Source: Halapricum desulfuricans (GTDB lineage: Archaea; Halobacteriota; Halobacteria; Halobacteriales; Haloarculaceae). From it: a stretch of 64,000 nucleotides of DNA. Location: NCBI RefSeq assembly GCF_017094505.1, contig NZ_CP064787.1:1-64000 (forward strand), in the 5' to 3' direction. Both the position numbers and the translations under genes were made by a program. The notes below the pieces were generated by a model that saw only the letters and a program-made list of their open reading frames with translations, was not told the DNA's origin and searched no databases. Positions 27,054-34,904 of this stretch are shown piece by piece. Position 1 is the first letter of the stretch. Each line of letters begins with the position of its first letter.

Positions 27054-27339
27054 AGAACGGCGGTCCACCTTCATCGCACCCGACAAAAGACAGATCCGAG
27101 ACAGGGATCCAAATTGCTGTATGCGACAACTCGACGAGACTGATTGAGCGATTCTCCGGTTGCTGCTCGAAGACGCCCGCAGACCTACAGAGGCGGTCGA
27201 CCTCTCGGCACCCGCTGTTTCGGACCGTGTGGATTCCACTTGGGGGACTGCGCGGCAACTGTGTCTGAAGCGGTAATCAATCAATCACCTAATTTGTCTC
27301 ATTAGATATAACTAAGGCGGAGTAGCGCATCGTCAGCCT

Positions 27340-28167
27340 ATGGAACCGCATACCAAAGACGAGCGTCCAGATACGGACAGGACGTACCGGCGGCGGTCCT
27401 ACCTTGCCGCGCTGAGCGCAGCGGCTGCCGGCGCACTGGCCGGTTGTTCTGTGTCGCTCGACTTGGGGGGCGAGTCTGAGGACGGCCGAGCTCCGTCGAC
27501 TTCTCGCCCGATGTCGACACCTCGTCCAACGGCGACGCCCGAGCCGACATCTCGTCCAACGGCGACGCCCGAGCCGACAACTACGCCGTCGGATCTCGAA
27601 CCGATCCTGGTCGAACCGGAGCCTCGAACAGTCATATTACAGCCAGTTGATGATGGACCTGCTCGTTATCGAGTACACAACTTCAGACTGTACGTCGTCA
27701 GCGCTAACGACGGGGCGTTCAACGGACCCAATACGGAGGAGTTGTTCGGTGATATCTTCGTCAGAGGGTACGACGGTCGAGACGGGTCACGTGTCCTGGC
27801 GGAAGGATTCGATTACAGGAGTGGGCTCGTGTTCACTCTGAACGAAGCCGAAGCCCGCGAACTCGCCGAGGGAGAGTACGCGACGCAACTCGACTTGGAC
27901 GTGGTAGTCTCGTTCCCCGAGAAACGCTCGCTTGAGGGGGACAGCAGCTACATCGAAGTCGGTGTGGACCTTTTCGAGCGCGACCCCATATCGAACGACT
28001 TGTTCGGACTGGTGTCGGAAGGTTCGTACCGGCGGTGGTCGCTCTCAGAGGACCCTACAGACTCGCAACGAACCGACCGAAACGGCGAAGCACAATTCCA
28101 GATCGAAATGACCGAAGACGGCTCGGTTGTCCGACTGAGCTTCGACGTGACTCCGTTGGACTCTTGA
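27340..28167 (+). CDS. Tat lipoprotein with Thr/Pro-rich tandem repeat
   Basis: A 275-residue protein. YRRRSYLAALSAAAAGALAGC is a Tat lipoprotein signal with Cys about 36. Residues 55-85 are a tandem repeat of SRPTATPEPT, caused by an exact direct DNA duplication around 27530-27580. The mature domain (about 100-275) is acidic and beta-rich, with RVHNFRLYVVSANDGAFNGPN near its start. Family not recognised. Confidence 0.75.
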   Translation: MEPHTKDERPDTDRTYRRRSYLAALSAAAAGALAGCSVSLDLGGESEDGRAPSTSRPMSTPRPTATPEPTSRPTATPEPTTTPSDLEPILVEPEPRTVILQPVDDGPARYRVHNFRLYVVSANDGAFNGPNTEELFGDIFVRGYDGRDGSRVLAEGFDYRSGLVFTLNEAEARELAEGEYATQLDLDVVVSFPEKRSLEGDSSYIEVGVDLFERDPISNDLFGLVSEGSYRRWSLSEDPTDSQRTDRNGEAQFQIEMTEDGSVVRLSFDVTPLDS

Positions 28168-28488
28168 GACTTGTCCAGGGCAATACTGCAGAATTATCGT
28201 TGTGACGGACGCCGCTGGGCTGATGCCGTGAGGTTTCGCCGTGCGCGTGCTCCTGCTGTACCACTGTACAGACGGACAATAATCCGTATGAGTGCACGTC
28301 GGCAACGCTAACGGTCTACACCTCTGGTAACTCCCTGAGTAGCCCGATGCGATAGCGGAAATTATTAGTCATATGATATTAGTTAATACACCACCCGCGA
28401 ATAGAGTTTCAATGTACGGGGACATTCAGAGGCAGTCGCGGCATTGTGCGGAAGTGCGTGACGACAGGAGAGTCGAGAGGGCGAAGCG
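28168..28488. other. Gene-free stretch with AT-rich promoter-like tract
   Basis: 321 bases. The only visible feature is an AT-rich tract around 28357-28393 containing attattagtcatatgatatta. It could be a distal promoter for the next lipoprotein gene, though it is about 100 bases from the ATG. No repeats or RNA genes seen. Confidence 0.3.
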
Positions 28489-29283
28489 ATGACCGGGGAG
28501 AACCGATCTATTCGTCGCCGTCGTGTTCTGGCAGCACTTGCTGGGGCGGGGGCGACTGCTGGACTTGCCGGTTGCTCTGATTCCAGTGGTGAGGGGCCGA
28601 GTGGTGACGATCCTTCGGAAGGTGCTACCACCTCAAATCGCGACGCCTCCGGAGGAGACACTTCAGGGGATGACCATAGTAGTGAGACAGGTCCCGGTGC
28701 CGGCGAAGAGATCAACGGTATCTCCTGTAGCGAGTTCGGGTCTTCCGTGCTCCAGTCGTACGGCACCGGTGACACTCCGCTGGTATTCGGCTTTGACTAT
28801 CCGGATACTTGGTCGGAGAGCGGTTCGAGTCCTAGCCGGCGCAGCGACCGGTATGCGGTCATCGTTCGTAGTGAGATCATCGACAATAGGTACTAGACGT
28901 TCCTCACAGTTGGTCAGTGGCTCAAGCCCATTGCGCCGGAGGAGTTAGAGCAAGAGGTCTCAGCGGAGGTCGAATCACGCAGTGGAAGCGAGGAGTTCGA
29001 AGTAACCAGAACACTCCAGTACGCGGGAGAAACGATAGACGTCTACAGCACGCCCGAGTATCCGGAGGGGCTGACCAGTATCTTCTGGCTCCCCTACGAG
29101 ACCGCGGACGGTCTACGATACTTCCAGACCATACTCAGGTTCGGCTACAGCAACAGCTTCATCGCGAGGGTGGAAGGCAGCGACGTGGAGATATATTGCG
29201 AGTCGCTGTTCGATGACCTGGCCGACCAGATATTCCCGACCATCGAGCCGAACCCGGCGACGACCATCGCGTCCGAGTTGTAG
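28489..29283 (+). pseudogene. Lipoprotein paralogue interrupted by an in-frame amber codon
   Basis: The frame opens with the Tat lipoprotein signal RRRRVLAALAGAGATAGLAGC. It continues through FGFDYPDTWSE and stops at TAG 28894-28896 (codon 136). The same frame stays open after the TAG with clear family sequence, including TIDVYSTPEYPEGLTSIFWL, and ends FPTIEPNPATTIASEL at 29283. The two convergent neighbours at 29322-30119 and 30125-30901 are full-length homologues without the stop. A single base change explains it. Read-through of UAG is possible but unsupported. Confidence 0.85.
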
Positions 29284-29321
29284 CCCCGTCGGCGGCTGTT
29301 CGACGACGAAGGCTGGCCCGA

Positions 29322-30119
29322 TCAGGCGGTTTTGATCGTCGTCTCAGGATTCGGTCGAAGGCTGTTCCGAACCGTCTCCGTCGCCGTCCGTATGCGTTCG
29401 TTGCACGCGTCCCGCCCCTCGTCTTCGAGGCCGTAGACGTCGGAGTACGTCACGATGCTCGTCCGGTAATACTCGCGGCTGCCGCCCGACCCGTAGGGGA
29501 GGAAAAGCACGTATGCCGGTGGATAGTTCGACGGAGGAACGTCGGGGAATCCGAGTACTTCGAGCGTCTCGCCGTCGAACGTCTGCTCGTCGACGACGGC
29601 AAGCGGGTCAGTCTCGCGGGTCGTGAGTTTGTCTTTCTCGGCTTCGACCTCGCTCGCCGATAACGGGGCCGAGGACTGGCCGATCCTGACGGTGGCCGTT
29701 CTGGCGTAGCCGTCGACAGTGACGTCCGGGCTCATTATCTGCTGGAAGCGCCCGTTCTGTCCCGGTATCGGGTCCCCGACAGTCCACGTCTCGGGGTAGT
29801 CGAACGCGAAGACGTACGGCGTTCCCGAGACGTCGTAGGCGGTCGGACTCCCAGCCAGGGGAGTACAGACCGAGTCCGGCCCGTCCGGCGCCGTCGTTTC
29901 GTCGTCGGCCGTTTGGGTGGGGGACTGCGTGGTTGTGCTGTCACTCGTCTGTCCGGCACTGTCCGGCGTCGCCGTCGGTGTTGGGTCGCCGCCATCTTGA
30001 TCTGTATCGCCTCCGTTAGCGGGTGTGTCACTCCCAGAACACCCTGCCAAAACGGTCGCGACTCCAGCTGTCCCGAGGAGGACTCGTCGCCGCGTCAGCG
30101 TCGTGTCTCTGTTGGACAT
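29322..30119 (-). CDS. Tat lipoprotein, PNPxTTI family, paralogue 2
   Basis: A 265-residue protein. Signal TRRRVLLGTAGVATVLAGC, then a Thr/Asp-rich linker (about 30-80). The mature domain has CTPLAGSPTAYDVSGTPYVF, FDYPETWTVGDP, and the terminal RNSLRPNPETTI. It shares domain layout and motifs with the genes on both sides. Domain family not recognised; the FDYPxxW motif resembles the start of PsbP-like or lipoprotein folds in other archaea. It starts 5 bases after the end of the upstream paralogue, so the two form an operon. Confidence 0.8.
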   Translation of the reverse strand: MSNRDTTLTRRRVLLGTAGVATVLAGCSGSDTPANGGDTDQDGGDPTPTATPDSAGQTSDSTTTQSPTQTADDETTAPDGPDSVCTPLAGSPTAYDVSGTPYVFAFDYPETWTVGDPIPGQNGRFQQIMSPDVTVDGYARTATVRIGQSSAPLSASEVEAEKDKLTTRETDPLAVVDEQTFDGETLEVLGFPDVPPSNYPPAYVLFLPYGSGGSREYYRTSIVTYSDVYGLEDEGRDACNERIRTATETVRNSLRPNPETTIKTA

Positions 30120-30124
30120 CTGGG

Positions 30125-30901
30125 TCAGGCCTCCCCGATGGTCGTATCCGGGTTCGGCCGCAGGCTCTCACGCACCGTCTCAGCGGCCGTGTGCACCGGG
30201 TCGTCACACAGTGTCACGCTCTGGTTGTCCTCGTTCAGCCGGAGGATGCTGGTCAGCGTGTTTATCGTCAGCGAGTAGTACTGACGTCGGTCGGCAGGCC
30301 CGTGAGGTAGCCACATCTGATAGAACGACGGATCGGTGTCCGAGATCCCGACGACTTGGATCGTTTCTCTATCGAACTCCTGTTCGCTGACCACCTCGAA
30401 GCGAGCGTACTGGCCTTCGGTTCCCGCAGCGATCTCCGAATCAACTTCGCTTGCGGAGAGTGGGTCAGCAGACTGAATGACCTGGATGCTGGCGCTCTCC
30501 CGCTCACCGTCGACAGTGACGACCGGGCTGGTGATACCCTGTGTTCTTCCCCTGGACCCCACGATCGGCTCGGTTAACTCCCAGCTGTCGATGTAATCGA
30601 ACGAAAAGACGAACGTCGTGTCGCTGCCATCGTATGGGACCGGATCACCTGCAAGCCGGCTACAGTCCGGATCGGGATTGCTTCCGGGCGTCGAATCGTT
30701 CCCTCCCCCAGACGTTTTGTCGGTCTCCTGGATTGCGTTCGGGACGGTCGTCGACTCGCTATCGGTCGGGCCCCCGGAGCTGCCACTGTCAGCTGGATTA
30801 CCGCCGTCCGTCGTCTCGCTACCGGCGCACCCGGCGAAGGCAGCCGCGGCCACAGTCGCACCAGTCACGAACCGCCGTCGAGATATGAATGTTCGAGGCA
30901 T
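30125..30901 (-). CDS. Tat lipoprotein, PNPxTTI family, paralogue 3
   Basis: A 258-residue protein. Signal SRRRFVTGATVAAAAFAGC, a Ser/Thr/Gly-rich linker, then CSRLAGDPVPYDGSDTTFVF, FDYIDSWELTEPIVGSRG, and the C-terminal VRESLRPNPDTTI. It is the first gene of the two-gene minus-strand operon. Role unknown; three related copies side by side point to local duplication. Confidence 0.8.
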   Translation of the reverse strand: MPRTFISRRRFVTGATVAAAAFAGCAGSETTDGGNPADSGSSGGPTDSESTTVPNAIQETDKTSGGGNDSTPGSNPDPDCSRLAGDPVPYDGSDTTFVFSFDYIDSWELTEPIVGSRGRTQGITSPVVTVDGERESASIQVIQSADPLSASEVDSEIAAGTEGQYARFEVVSEQEFDRETIQVVGISDTDPSFYQMWLPHGPADRRQYYSLTINTLTSILRLNEDNQSVTLCDDPVHTAAETVRESLRPNPDTTIGEA

Positions 30902-31013
30902 GTATAACTAATACTGTCCACATACGTATACTTATCGCCAAATGTCCGGTTTTGGTGGGTATTATCCAGAAAATATTGCCTACTATTGTGTAAACGTATA
31001 GTGAAATCGTTCA

Positions 31014-31190
31014 AATTCACGATTCCCTCGTCATCACACCAGCGGATGAAATGGCTCAGCTGTGAGCGATAGGAATAGCTAGTAGCTGGTGTGACGCCAT
31101 TTTCGCGGTCAGCGATGTACAAGTCGAGTGCGCGTTCAACTTCGACGGGTTCGAGACCCAGTGGTCGTTCCCACGCGAACCACCGTTGGA
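31014..31190 (-). pseudogene. Integrase N-terminal fragment
   Basis: The minus-strand frame reads WERPLGLEPVEVERALDLYI, then ADRENGVTPATSYSYRSQLS and HFIRWCDDEGIVNLNDFT before losing similarity. This is the SAM-like core-binding N-terminal domain of haloarchaeal tyrosine recombinases. There is no start codon after the upstream stop and no catalytic domain. It lies 70 bases from a copy of the tRNA-derived att repeat, as expected for a decayed integrative element. Confidence 0.65.
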
Positions 31191-31202
31191 AGCCCTATTT
31201 GC

Positions 31203-31443
31203 AGCCCTCGAATTCGGATGTCTCACGCCTGGAAAAGTGATTCGTTCGACAGTCGGACAAGCGCCTCCAGCGCCCATAGCCGATATTCTTCCCGAAATCA
31301 CGGCTCAGAGCGTCTGATTCGGGCGTTTCGCGTTCTACTGTTGAGATGTGTGTGCTTTCGTTCGATGCGCGACCGGGCGAGTGGTGGCCACGGGAGCTCG
31401 CATCCAGCCACACTGGTCCCAACAGAGAAAATCAATCGCTGAT
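31203..31443 (+). repeat. Long island repeat L, copy 3, with tRNA-Arg 3' end
   Basis: The left half has aattcggatgtctcacgcct and gattcgttcgacagtcgg. Then comes cctccagcgcccatagccga (31264-31283), identical to the 3' end of the tRNA-Arg gene and its flank. The right half follows as in copy 1. It bounds the toxin-antitoxin module on one side. Confidence 0.8.
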
Positions 31444-31447
31444 TGAG

Positions 31448-31864
31448 TTAGCGCGTGTCGAACGAGTTGATAACCTCAATCGTCGAGTACGTCTCAACCA
31501 GATCCTGTTCGTCAAAGTCTGAGTCGTCACTCCAGATGGCCGCATCGCAGGCAATCGCACACGCCAGATAGAGCACATCATCCGGATCAGTGTCACCAAT
31601 TGCTTCATCCGCGCTCTCGATGGCCGGATAGAACTCACTGGCTGGGACAACGTCGATGTATTGGAACAGAAGCTCGATGAACTGTGTCACCCGGTCCGGT
31701 TTCATTCCCGACTTCTCGACGATCAGATCCTCGTAGTTCTCGATTTCGTCGTGAACGAATGCGGGTGTCAAGAGGTCGGAGTCGAGCGTGACGATGAGCT
31801 CCCGCGTTTTCGAATCAGCGATAAGTGCAGAGATGACGACGTTGGCGTCGATGACCAGCTTCAT
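31448..31864 (-). CDS. PIN-domain toxin, VapC-like
   Basis: A 138-residue PIN-fold RNase. The first acidic residue is in MKLVIDANVVISAL (Asp 6), a Glu lies in AFVHDEIENYEDL, and the C-terminal acidic cluster is DTDPDDVLYLACAIACDAAI followed by WSDDSDF. It lies 8 bases downstream of a small ribbon-helix-helix-type antitoxin gene. It probably cleaves RNA when the antitoxin is degraded; the target is unknown. Confidence 0.82.
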   Translation of the reverse strand: MKLVIDANVVISALIADSKTRELIVTLDSDLLTPAFVHDEIENYEDLIVEKSGMKPDRVTQFIELLFQYIDVVPASEFYPAIESADEAIGDTDPDDVLYLACAIACDAAIWSDDSDFDEQDLVETYSTIEVINSFDTR

Positions 31865-31872
31865 TCGTCGTG

Positions 31873-32103
31873 TTACGCCGATTTCTCGTCAACGCGCTTG
31901 CGTCCGCTCTCGTTGATTTTGGTAACGATGTCCTGTACATCACTCTCGGTGAGTTCGCTCTCGCTGGTGAGTTCGTTCATCACTTCGAGTGTCTCGACCT
32001 TCTCTTGGATGGCCTGCCGAGTGACCTCACTCCAGTTGATCTCCGGGTGGTTCTCCATACGCTCTTTCAGGTCGTCATCCACGTTGACCGTAATAGTCGG
32101 CAT
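31873..32103 (-). CDS. VapB-like antitoxin
   Basis: A 76-residue protein. MPTITVNVDDDLKERMENHP and INWSEVTRQAIQEKVETLEV fit a ribbon-helix-helix DNA-binding domain, and the acidic C-terminal half would wrap the toxin. The ATG at 32103 is preferred to one two codons upstream. Order and spacing are those of a type II toxin-antitoxin operon that represses itself. Confidence 0.8.
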   Translation of the reverse strand: MPTITVNVDDDLKERMENHPEINWSEVTRQAIQEKVETLEVMNELTSESELTESDVQDIVTKINESGRKRVDEKSA

Positions 32104-32149
32104 ACACAAAACTACGTGAACACAGAATACTGTGTCTTTCGGTGTATCT

Positions 32150-32470
32150 CATATCGCCAATTTTGGCCGCCTCACGCTTGGAAAGGGAATTCGTTCGACA
32201 GCCGGACAAGCGCCTCCAGCGCCCATCGCTGCGATTCGTGCCGAAATCACGGCTCACAGCCCCTGATTCGGGCGTTTCGCGTTCTGCTGTTGAGATGTGT
32301 TTGCTTTCGTTCGATGCGCGACTGGGCGAGTGGTGGCCACGGGAGTTCACGTCCATCCACACTGGTCCCAACAGAGAAGATTAATCGCTGATAGACACTA
32401 CTGCTTCATATTCTGTCAGAATCCGCGTGCAAGACTTAGAGCGTGTAGTCAGCATAGCGCTGTGCTTCTT
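32150..32470 (+). repeat. Long island repeat L, copy 4, with tRNA-Arg 3' end
   Basis: Left half with cctcacgcttggaaaggg and attcgttcgacagccggaca, then cctccagcgccca at 32213-32225, matching the tRNA 3' end. The right half extends through gatagacactactgcttcat. It is in direct orientation with copy 3, and the two bracket the toxin-antitoxin genes. Confidence 0.8.
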
Positions 32471-32648
32471 TTCACCACCCCGATGCTGAACCAACTGCTC
32501 ACTAAACATACACACTGAGCACAGACGGGGTATCCAGTTTTCCGCTCAGAGCGTAACACCCGCAGTGTCTTAACCTGGCCGACTCCCGTCAGAACCGCTT
32601 GCAGGATATCGCGAACAGGTCAGCAGTTCGGCGGAGGCGCCCCTACTC

Positions 32649-32749
32649 ATAGGGATTATCGTAGCCGGTCGGAGGAATCCTCACCTCCGACCAGGCGACA
32701 GGAATCGATTTCACCAGCGAAATCTATGGATTTCTACGATAAACCCTAT
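32649..32749. repeat. Palindromic MITE-like element, family 3
   Basis: A 101-base element with 16-base terminal inverted repeats, atagggattatcgtag and ctacgataaaccctat (one mismatch). Internal stems are ggtcggagg/cctccgacc (32667-32692) and gatttc/gaaatc. The last eight codons and the TAG stop of the adjacent lipoprotein lie inside it. The preceding 32471-32648 shows nothing recognisable. Confidence 0.65.
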
Positions 32750-33221
32750 CAGTGTCGGTACTCGGTGGCCACGATTCACAGGGTGGCGTGAAACTGGTGA
32801 CCGACGCATCGATTTCGATTTTCAGTCTAACCGAAGTACAGGCACTCTCAGTTTCGGATGAGACCGCGTGTGCGTTCCACGATGGGTTCGCATCGACTCT
32901 CGTGTACACAGTCCAGTTGCCGGTCCCGTCAGTCCACGCGGAGTTGTTGAGAACGGCGAGGTCGATACTGAGATCTGTCTCGTTCGAAGTGGACGAGACT
33001 CCATCCAACACGACCGACGTTCCGTACACAGGCGCGGAGTCGCGCTCAACGAGAACGTGGACCCTGTGAGTGGTGTTATCGGCGTTCTCGACAGTGATCT
33101 GTCCCAGTTCCGTGTTGTTGGCATCGCTCCCGCCGGGCATTGCTGAGCATCCAGCAATCAGGATCATCGAACAGGCCAAGACGGTTACGCCTGTTTGTCG
33201 CTTGTCGAAAAGGAGGGCCAT
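32724..33221 (-). CDS. Small lipoprotein, 3' end altered by insertion
   Basis: A 165-residue protein. N-terminal hydrophobic signal with lipobox ACSMILIAGC (Cys about 25), then a beta-rich domain with QITVENADNTTHRVHVLVER, resembling the small haloarchaeal lipoproteins with a single immunoglobulin-like fold. The final residues DRVYRRNP and the stop codon are encoded by the palindromic element at 32649-32749. The natural C-terminus has therefore been replaced. Confidence 0.7.
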   Translation of the reverse strand: MALLFDKRQTGVTVLACSMILIAGCSAMPGGSDANNTELGQITVENADNTTHRVHVLVERDSAPVYGTSVVLDGVSSTSNETDLSIDLAVLNNSAWTDGTGNWTVYTRVDANPSWNAHAVSSETESACTSVRLKIEIDASVTSFTPPCESWPPSTDTDRVYRRNP

Positions 33222-33373
33222 ACTGGAGTCATTTCAATGAGATATAATAAAAGTTTCGTGTTTTCAGGGACACATTCGAAGGGCTCGACAAGGAGTTCAG
33301 GATGCTCCTCTGAATTCGTGCTGTGTGTCTTTTTTGACGGTGTAGATGCCGTCTGAAGCTAGTAGGCCCCTGT

Positions 33374-33460
33374 AGTCAATTCGCGCACTCCATCTTGCAC
33401 GGGCGTATTGACCTTTCCAGTCCCTGTCAGAAATGAGGTAACCGACTCAGAGGATCAATG
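33374..33460 (+). repeat. 80-bp island repeat S, copy 2
   Basis: Contains tcgcgcactccatcttgcac, gggcgtattgacctttccag and tccctgtcagaaatgaggta. It lies upstream of the minus-strand lipoprotein and downstream of nothing coding. The rest of 33222-33548 is AT-rich, with no other feature seen. Confidence 0.8.
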
Positions 33461-33548
33461 CAGCATGGGGTTTCGAGATAGCAAAATGGACTAACGTCGG
33501 AATATATAGAGATTCTGCTAACGATGCCGTCGATATATCCGGCATCCC

Positions 33549-34291
33549 GGCACTGTCTAGTTGAGCACCTCCTCAGCTGGCGTCGAGCCATCTAGTGCTT
33601 GGTTCGGACGATGTCGGTTGTAGTAGTGTCTGAAGCGTCTGAGCCAGCGTTTCGCGCTCGATTGACTGCCGCGCCAAAACGAATGAAAGCGGTCGATTCG
33701 CATGGTCACAGTCTGGAACCACTTTTCGATGTGGTTCCGGTCGTGGTAATCGAGGTGACCGCTCAGGTCGTGTCGAGAGAGGGCAGTCAGATAGCCGCCA
33801 GCATCGACGAGAAACTCTGTGTCGGCAACGTCGTGTTTCTCGGTGAGGCGATGCAGGAACGCCGCCGCGGGGTCAGTCCCGCGGCGGCTGAACACGTCAA
33901 CTTCAAGCAGGAGTTTTGATCCGGTGTCGATCGCGGCGTAGAGCCACTTCTTTTCGCCATCGACCTCGATCTGTTTCTCATCGACCGCGACCCGCGACGG
34001 CGCTGCCGTCGGCGGGTCGCTCTGTGTCTCAGCAAGCGTCTCTTTCCAATACCAGATCGCTTGGTGACAGCGATCGACACCCAACCAGTCTAAGACAGCC
34101 TCGACTTCACGCAATGACAGCCCCATTGAGTGAAGTCGAACCGCGAAACACCGGACGGGTGTCGGCGTGCGTTCGTTCTCCCAAGCGTCTTGATCCTGCA
34201 CATCTAAGCGTTCTCTGAGGAGGTCTGCGAGTTCCATGGTCAGTTCTCGCTACGACCTCCTCGCTTCTCAATCCCTCAACTAGACAGTGCC
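33549..34291 (-). mobile_element. IS6-family insertion sequence (ISH14/ISH15-like)
   Basis: A 743-base element with perfect 16-base terminal inverted repeats, ggcactgtctagttga at 33549-33564 and its complement at 34276-34291. One transposase gene nearly fills it. The flanking octamers ggcatccc and ggcgctgt differ, so the expected 8-bp target duplication is absent. That suggests a deletion or recombination between copies. Right next to it is only the second half of an S repeat, as if the first half had been lost. Confidence 0.88.
33557..34237 (-). CDS. IS6-family transposase
   Basis: A 226-residue DDE transposase. The N-terminal helix-turn-helix has RLHSMGLSLREVEAVLDWLG. The catalytic Asp residues are in SRVAVDEKQIEV and EFLVDAGGYL, and the Glu in RNHIEKWFQTV. 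The C-terminus is NRHRPNQALDGSTPAEEVLN. Full length for haloarchaeal IS6 elements and apparently intact. Confidence 0.93.
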   Translation of the reverse strand: MELADLLRERLDVQDQDAWENERTPTPVRCFAVRLHSMGLSLREVEAVLDWLGVDRCHQAIWYWKETLAETQSDPPTAAPSRVAVDEKQIEVDGEKKWLYAAIDTGSKLLLEVDVFSRRGTDPAAAFLHRLTEKHDVADTEFLVDAGGYLTALSRHDLSGHLDYHDRNHIEKWFQTVTMRIDRFHSFWRGSQSSAKRWLRRFRHYYNRHRPNQALDGSTPAEEVLN

Positions 34292-34296
34292 GGCGC

Positions 34297-34347
34297 TGTC
34301 GATTTCTCTATTCCCTGTCAGCATCACTGTGACCGATTCAGAGGACG
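34297..34347 (+). repeat. 80-bp island repeat S, half copy
   Basis: Only the second half is present: tctctattccctgtcagcat, then cactgtgaccgattcagagg. It is nearly identical to the same part of copy 6 at 37574-37655. The left half is missing where the IS6 element ends. Confidence 0.7.
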
Positions 34348-34469
34348 GATTCATCAGCAACTTGATTGCCAACTACGTAGGCATCGAAGTTCCTATGGAC
34401 TCTTTCACGCCCCATGGTTGTTCGATTCATTAATACTTAGGTGACTGGCGCTCGTAGCTTCGATAGTAT

Positions 34470-34691
34470 ATGGATGCCGATGACCTGCAGGCCATGCTCG
34501 AACAGAACGGCGAACTGATGCTCGCAGTTGCACATTTCCCTCAACCGATCGAACTCCATCTCCACGACACAGAGATCGGCGAAGAAACTGTACGTCTGGA
34601 ACTGACTGATGGGGTCTTGGAGTTCGATATCGACAAAGTAGCCGGTGCGTGGCAGCACACTCACTCGCTGGCCGATCTCGGCCTCGAATAA
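34470..34691 (+). CDS. Hypothetical acidic protein, 73 residues
   Basis: Starts MDADDLQAMLEQNGELMLAV and ends HTHSLADLGLE. The middle LHLHDTEIGEETVRLELTDG predicts beta strands. AT-rich taatacttag at 34431 could be its promoter. Strongly acidic composition supports real coding over the overlapping minus-strand frame. Not recognised; it lies between two S repeat copies. Confidence 0.55.
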   Translation: MDADDLQAMLEQNGELMLAVAHFPQPIELHLHDTEIGEETVRLELTDGVLEFDIDKVAGAWQHTHSLADLGLE

Positions 34692-34763
34692 CGCCACTAG
34701 ATGCGCTTCGATACGTTGTCACTTTTGGAAAATCGATTTTGCTCTTCTAAGTAAGGCCCTCTT

Positions 34764-34845
34764 GATACAGACGCGCCCTCCATCTTGCATAGGCGCTATT
34801 GACTTGCCCTGTCTCTGTCAGTAACGGCGTGACCAACTCAGGGCG
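34764..34845 (+). repeat. 80-bp island repeat S, copy 4
   Basis: Contains acgcgccctccatcttgcat, ggcgctattgacttgccctg and tctctgtcagtaacggcgtg. It ends 59 bases before the nuclease gene, with the copy at 36938-37020 on the other side of the module. Confidence 0.8.
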
Positions 34846-34879
34846 TTAGTGGTTCATCACATCTAACTAACGTACAGGG

Positions 34880-34888
34880 CTTAGTTTA
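34880..34888 (+). promoter_or_regulatory. TATA-like box of the nuclease module
   Basis: The sequence tagtttatt lies about 20-25 bases before the ATG at 34905. This matches leaderless transcription and helps choose that start. Confidence 0.4.
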
Positions 34889-34904
34889 TTGTTGATCGCA
34901 TGTA

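Noticed and set aside
27530-27580. Direct repeat in the lipoprotein gene as a mobile or regulatory repeat
   Set aside because: It is an in-frame duplication encoding the Thr/Pro linker, a usual feature of exported haloarchaeal proteins.
28894-28896. Amber codon as pyrrolysine
   Set aside because: No pyl genes or methylamine methyltransferase context are seen, and the paralogues have no special residue there. A point mutation is more likely.
34437-34697. 86-codon minus-strand frame opposite the 73-residue gene
   Set aside because: Both are possible. The plus-strand product is acidic, as haloarchaeal proteins are, and has an upstream AT-rich promoter-like tract; the minus product is not acidic.
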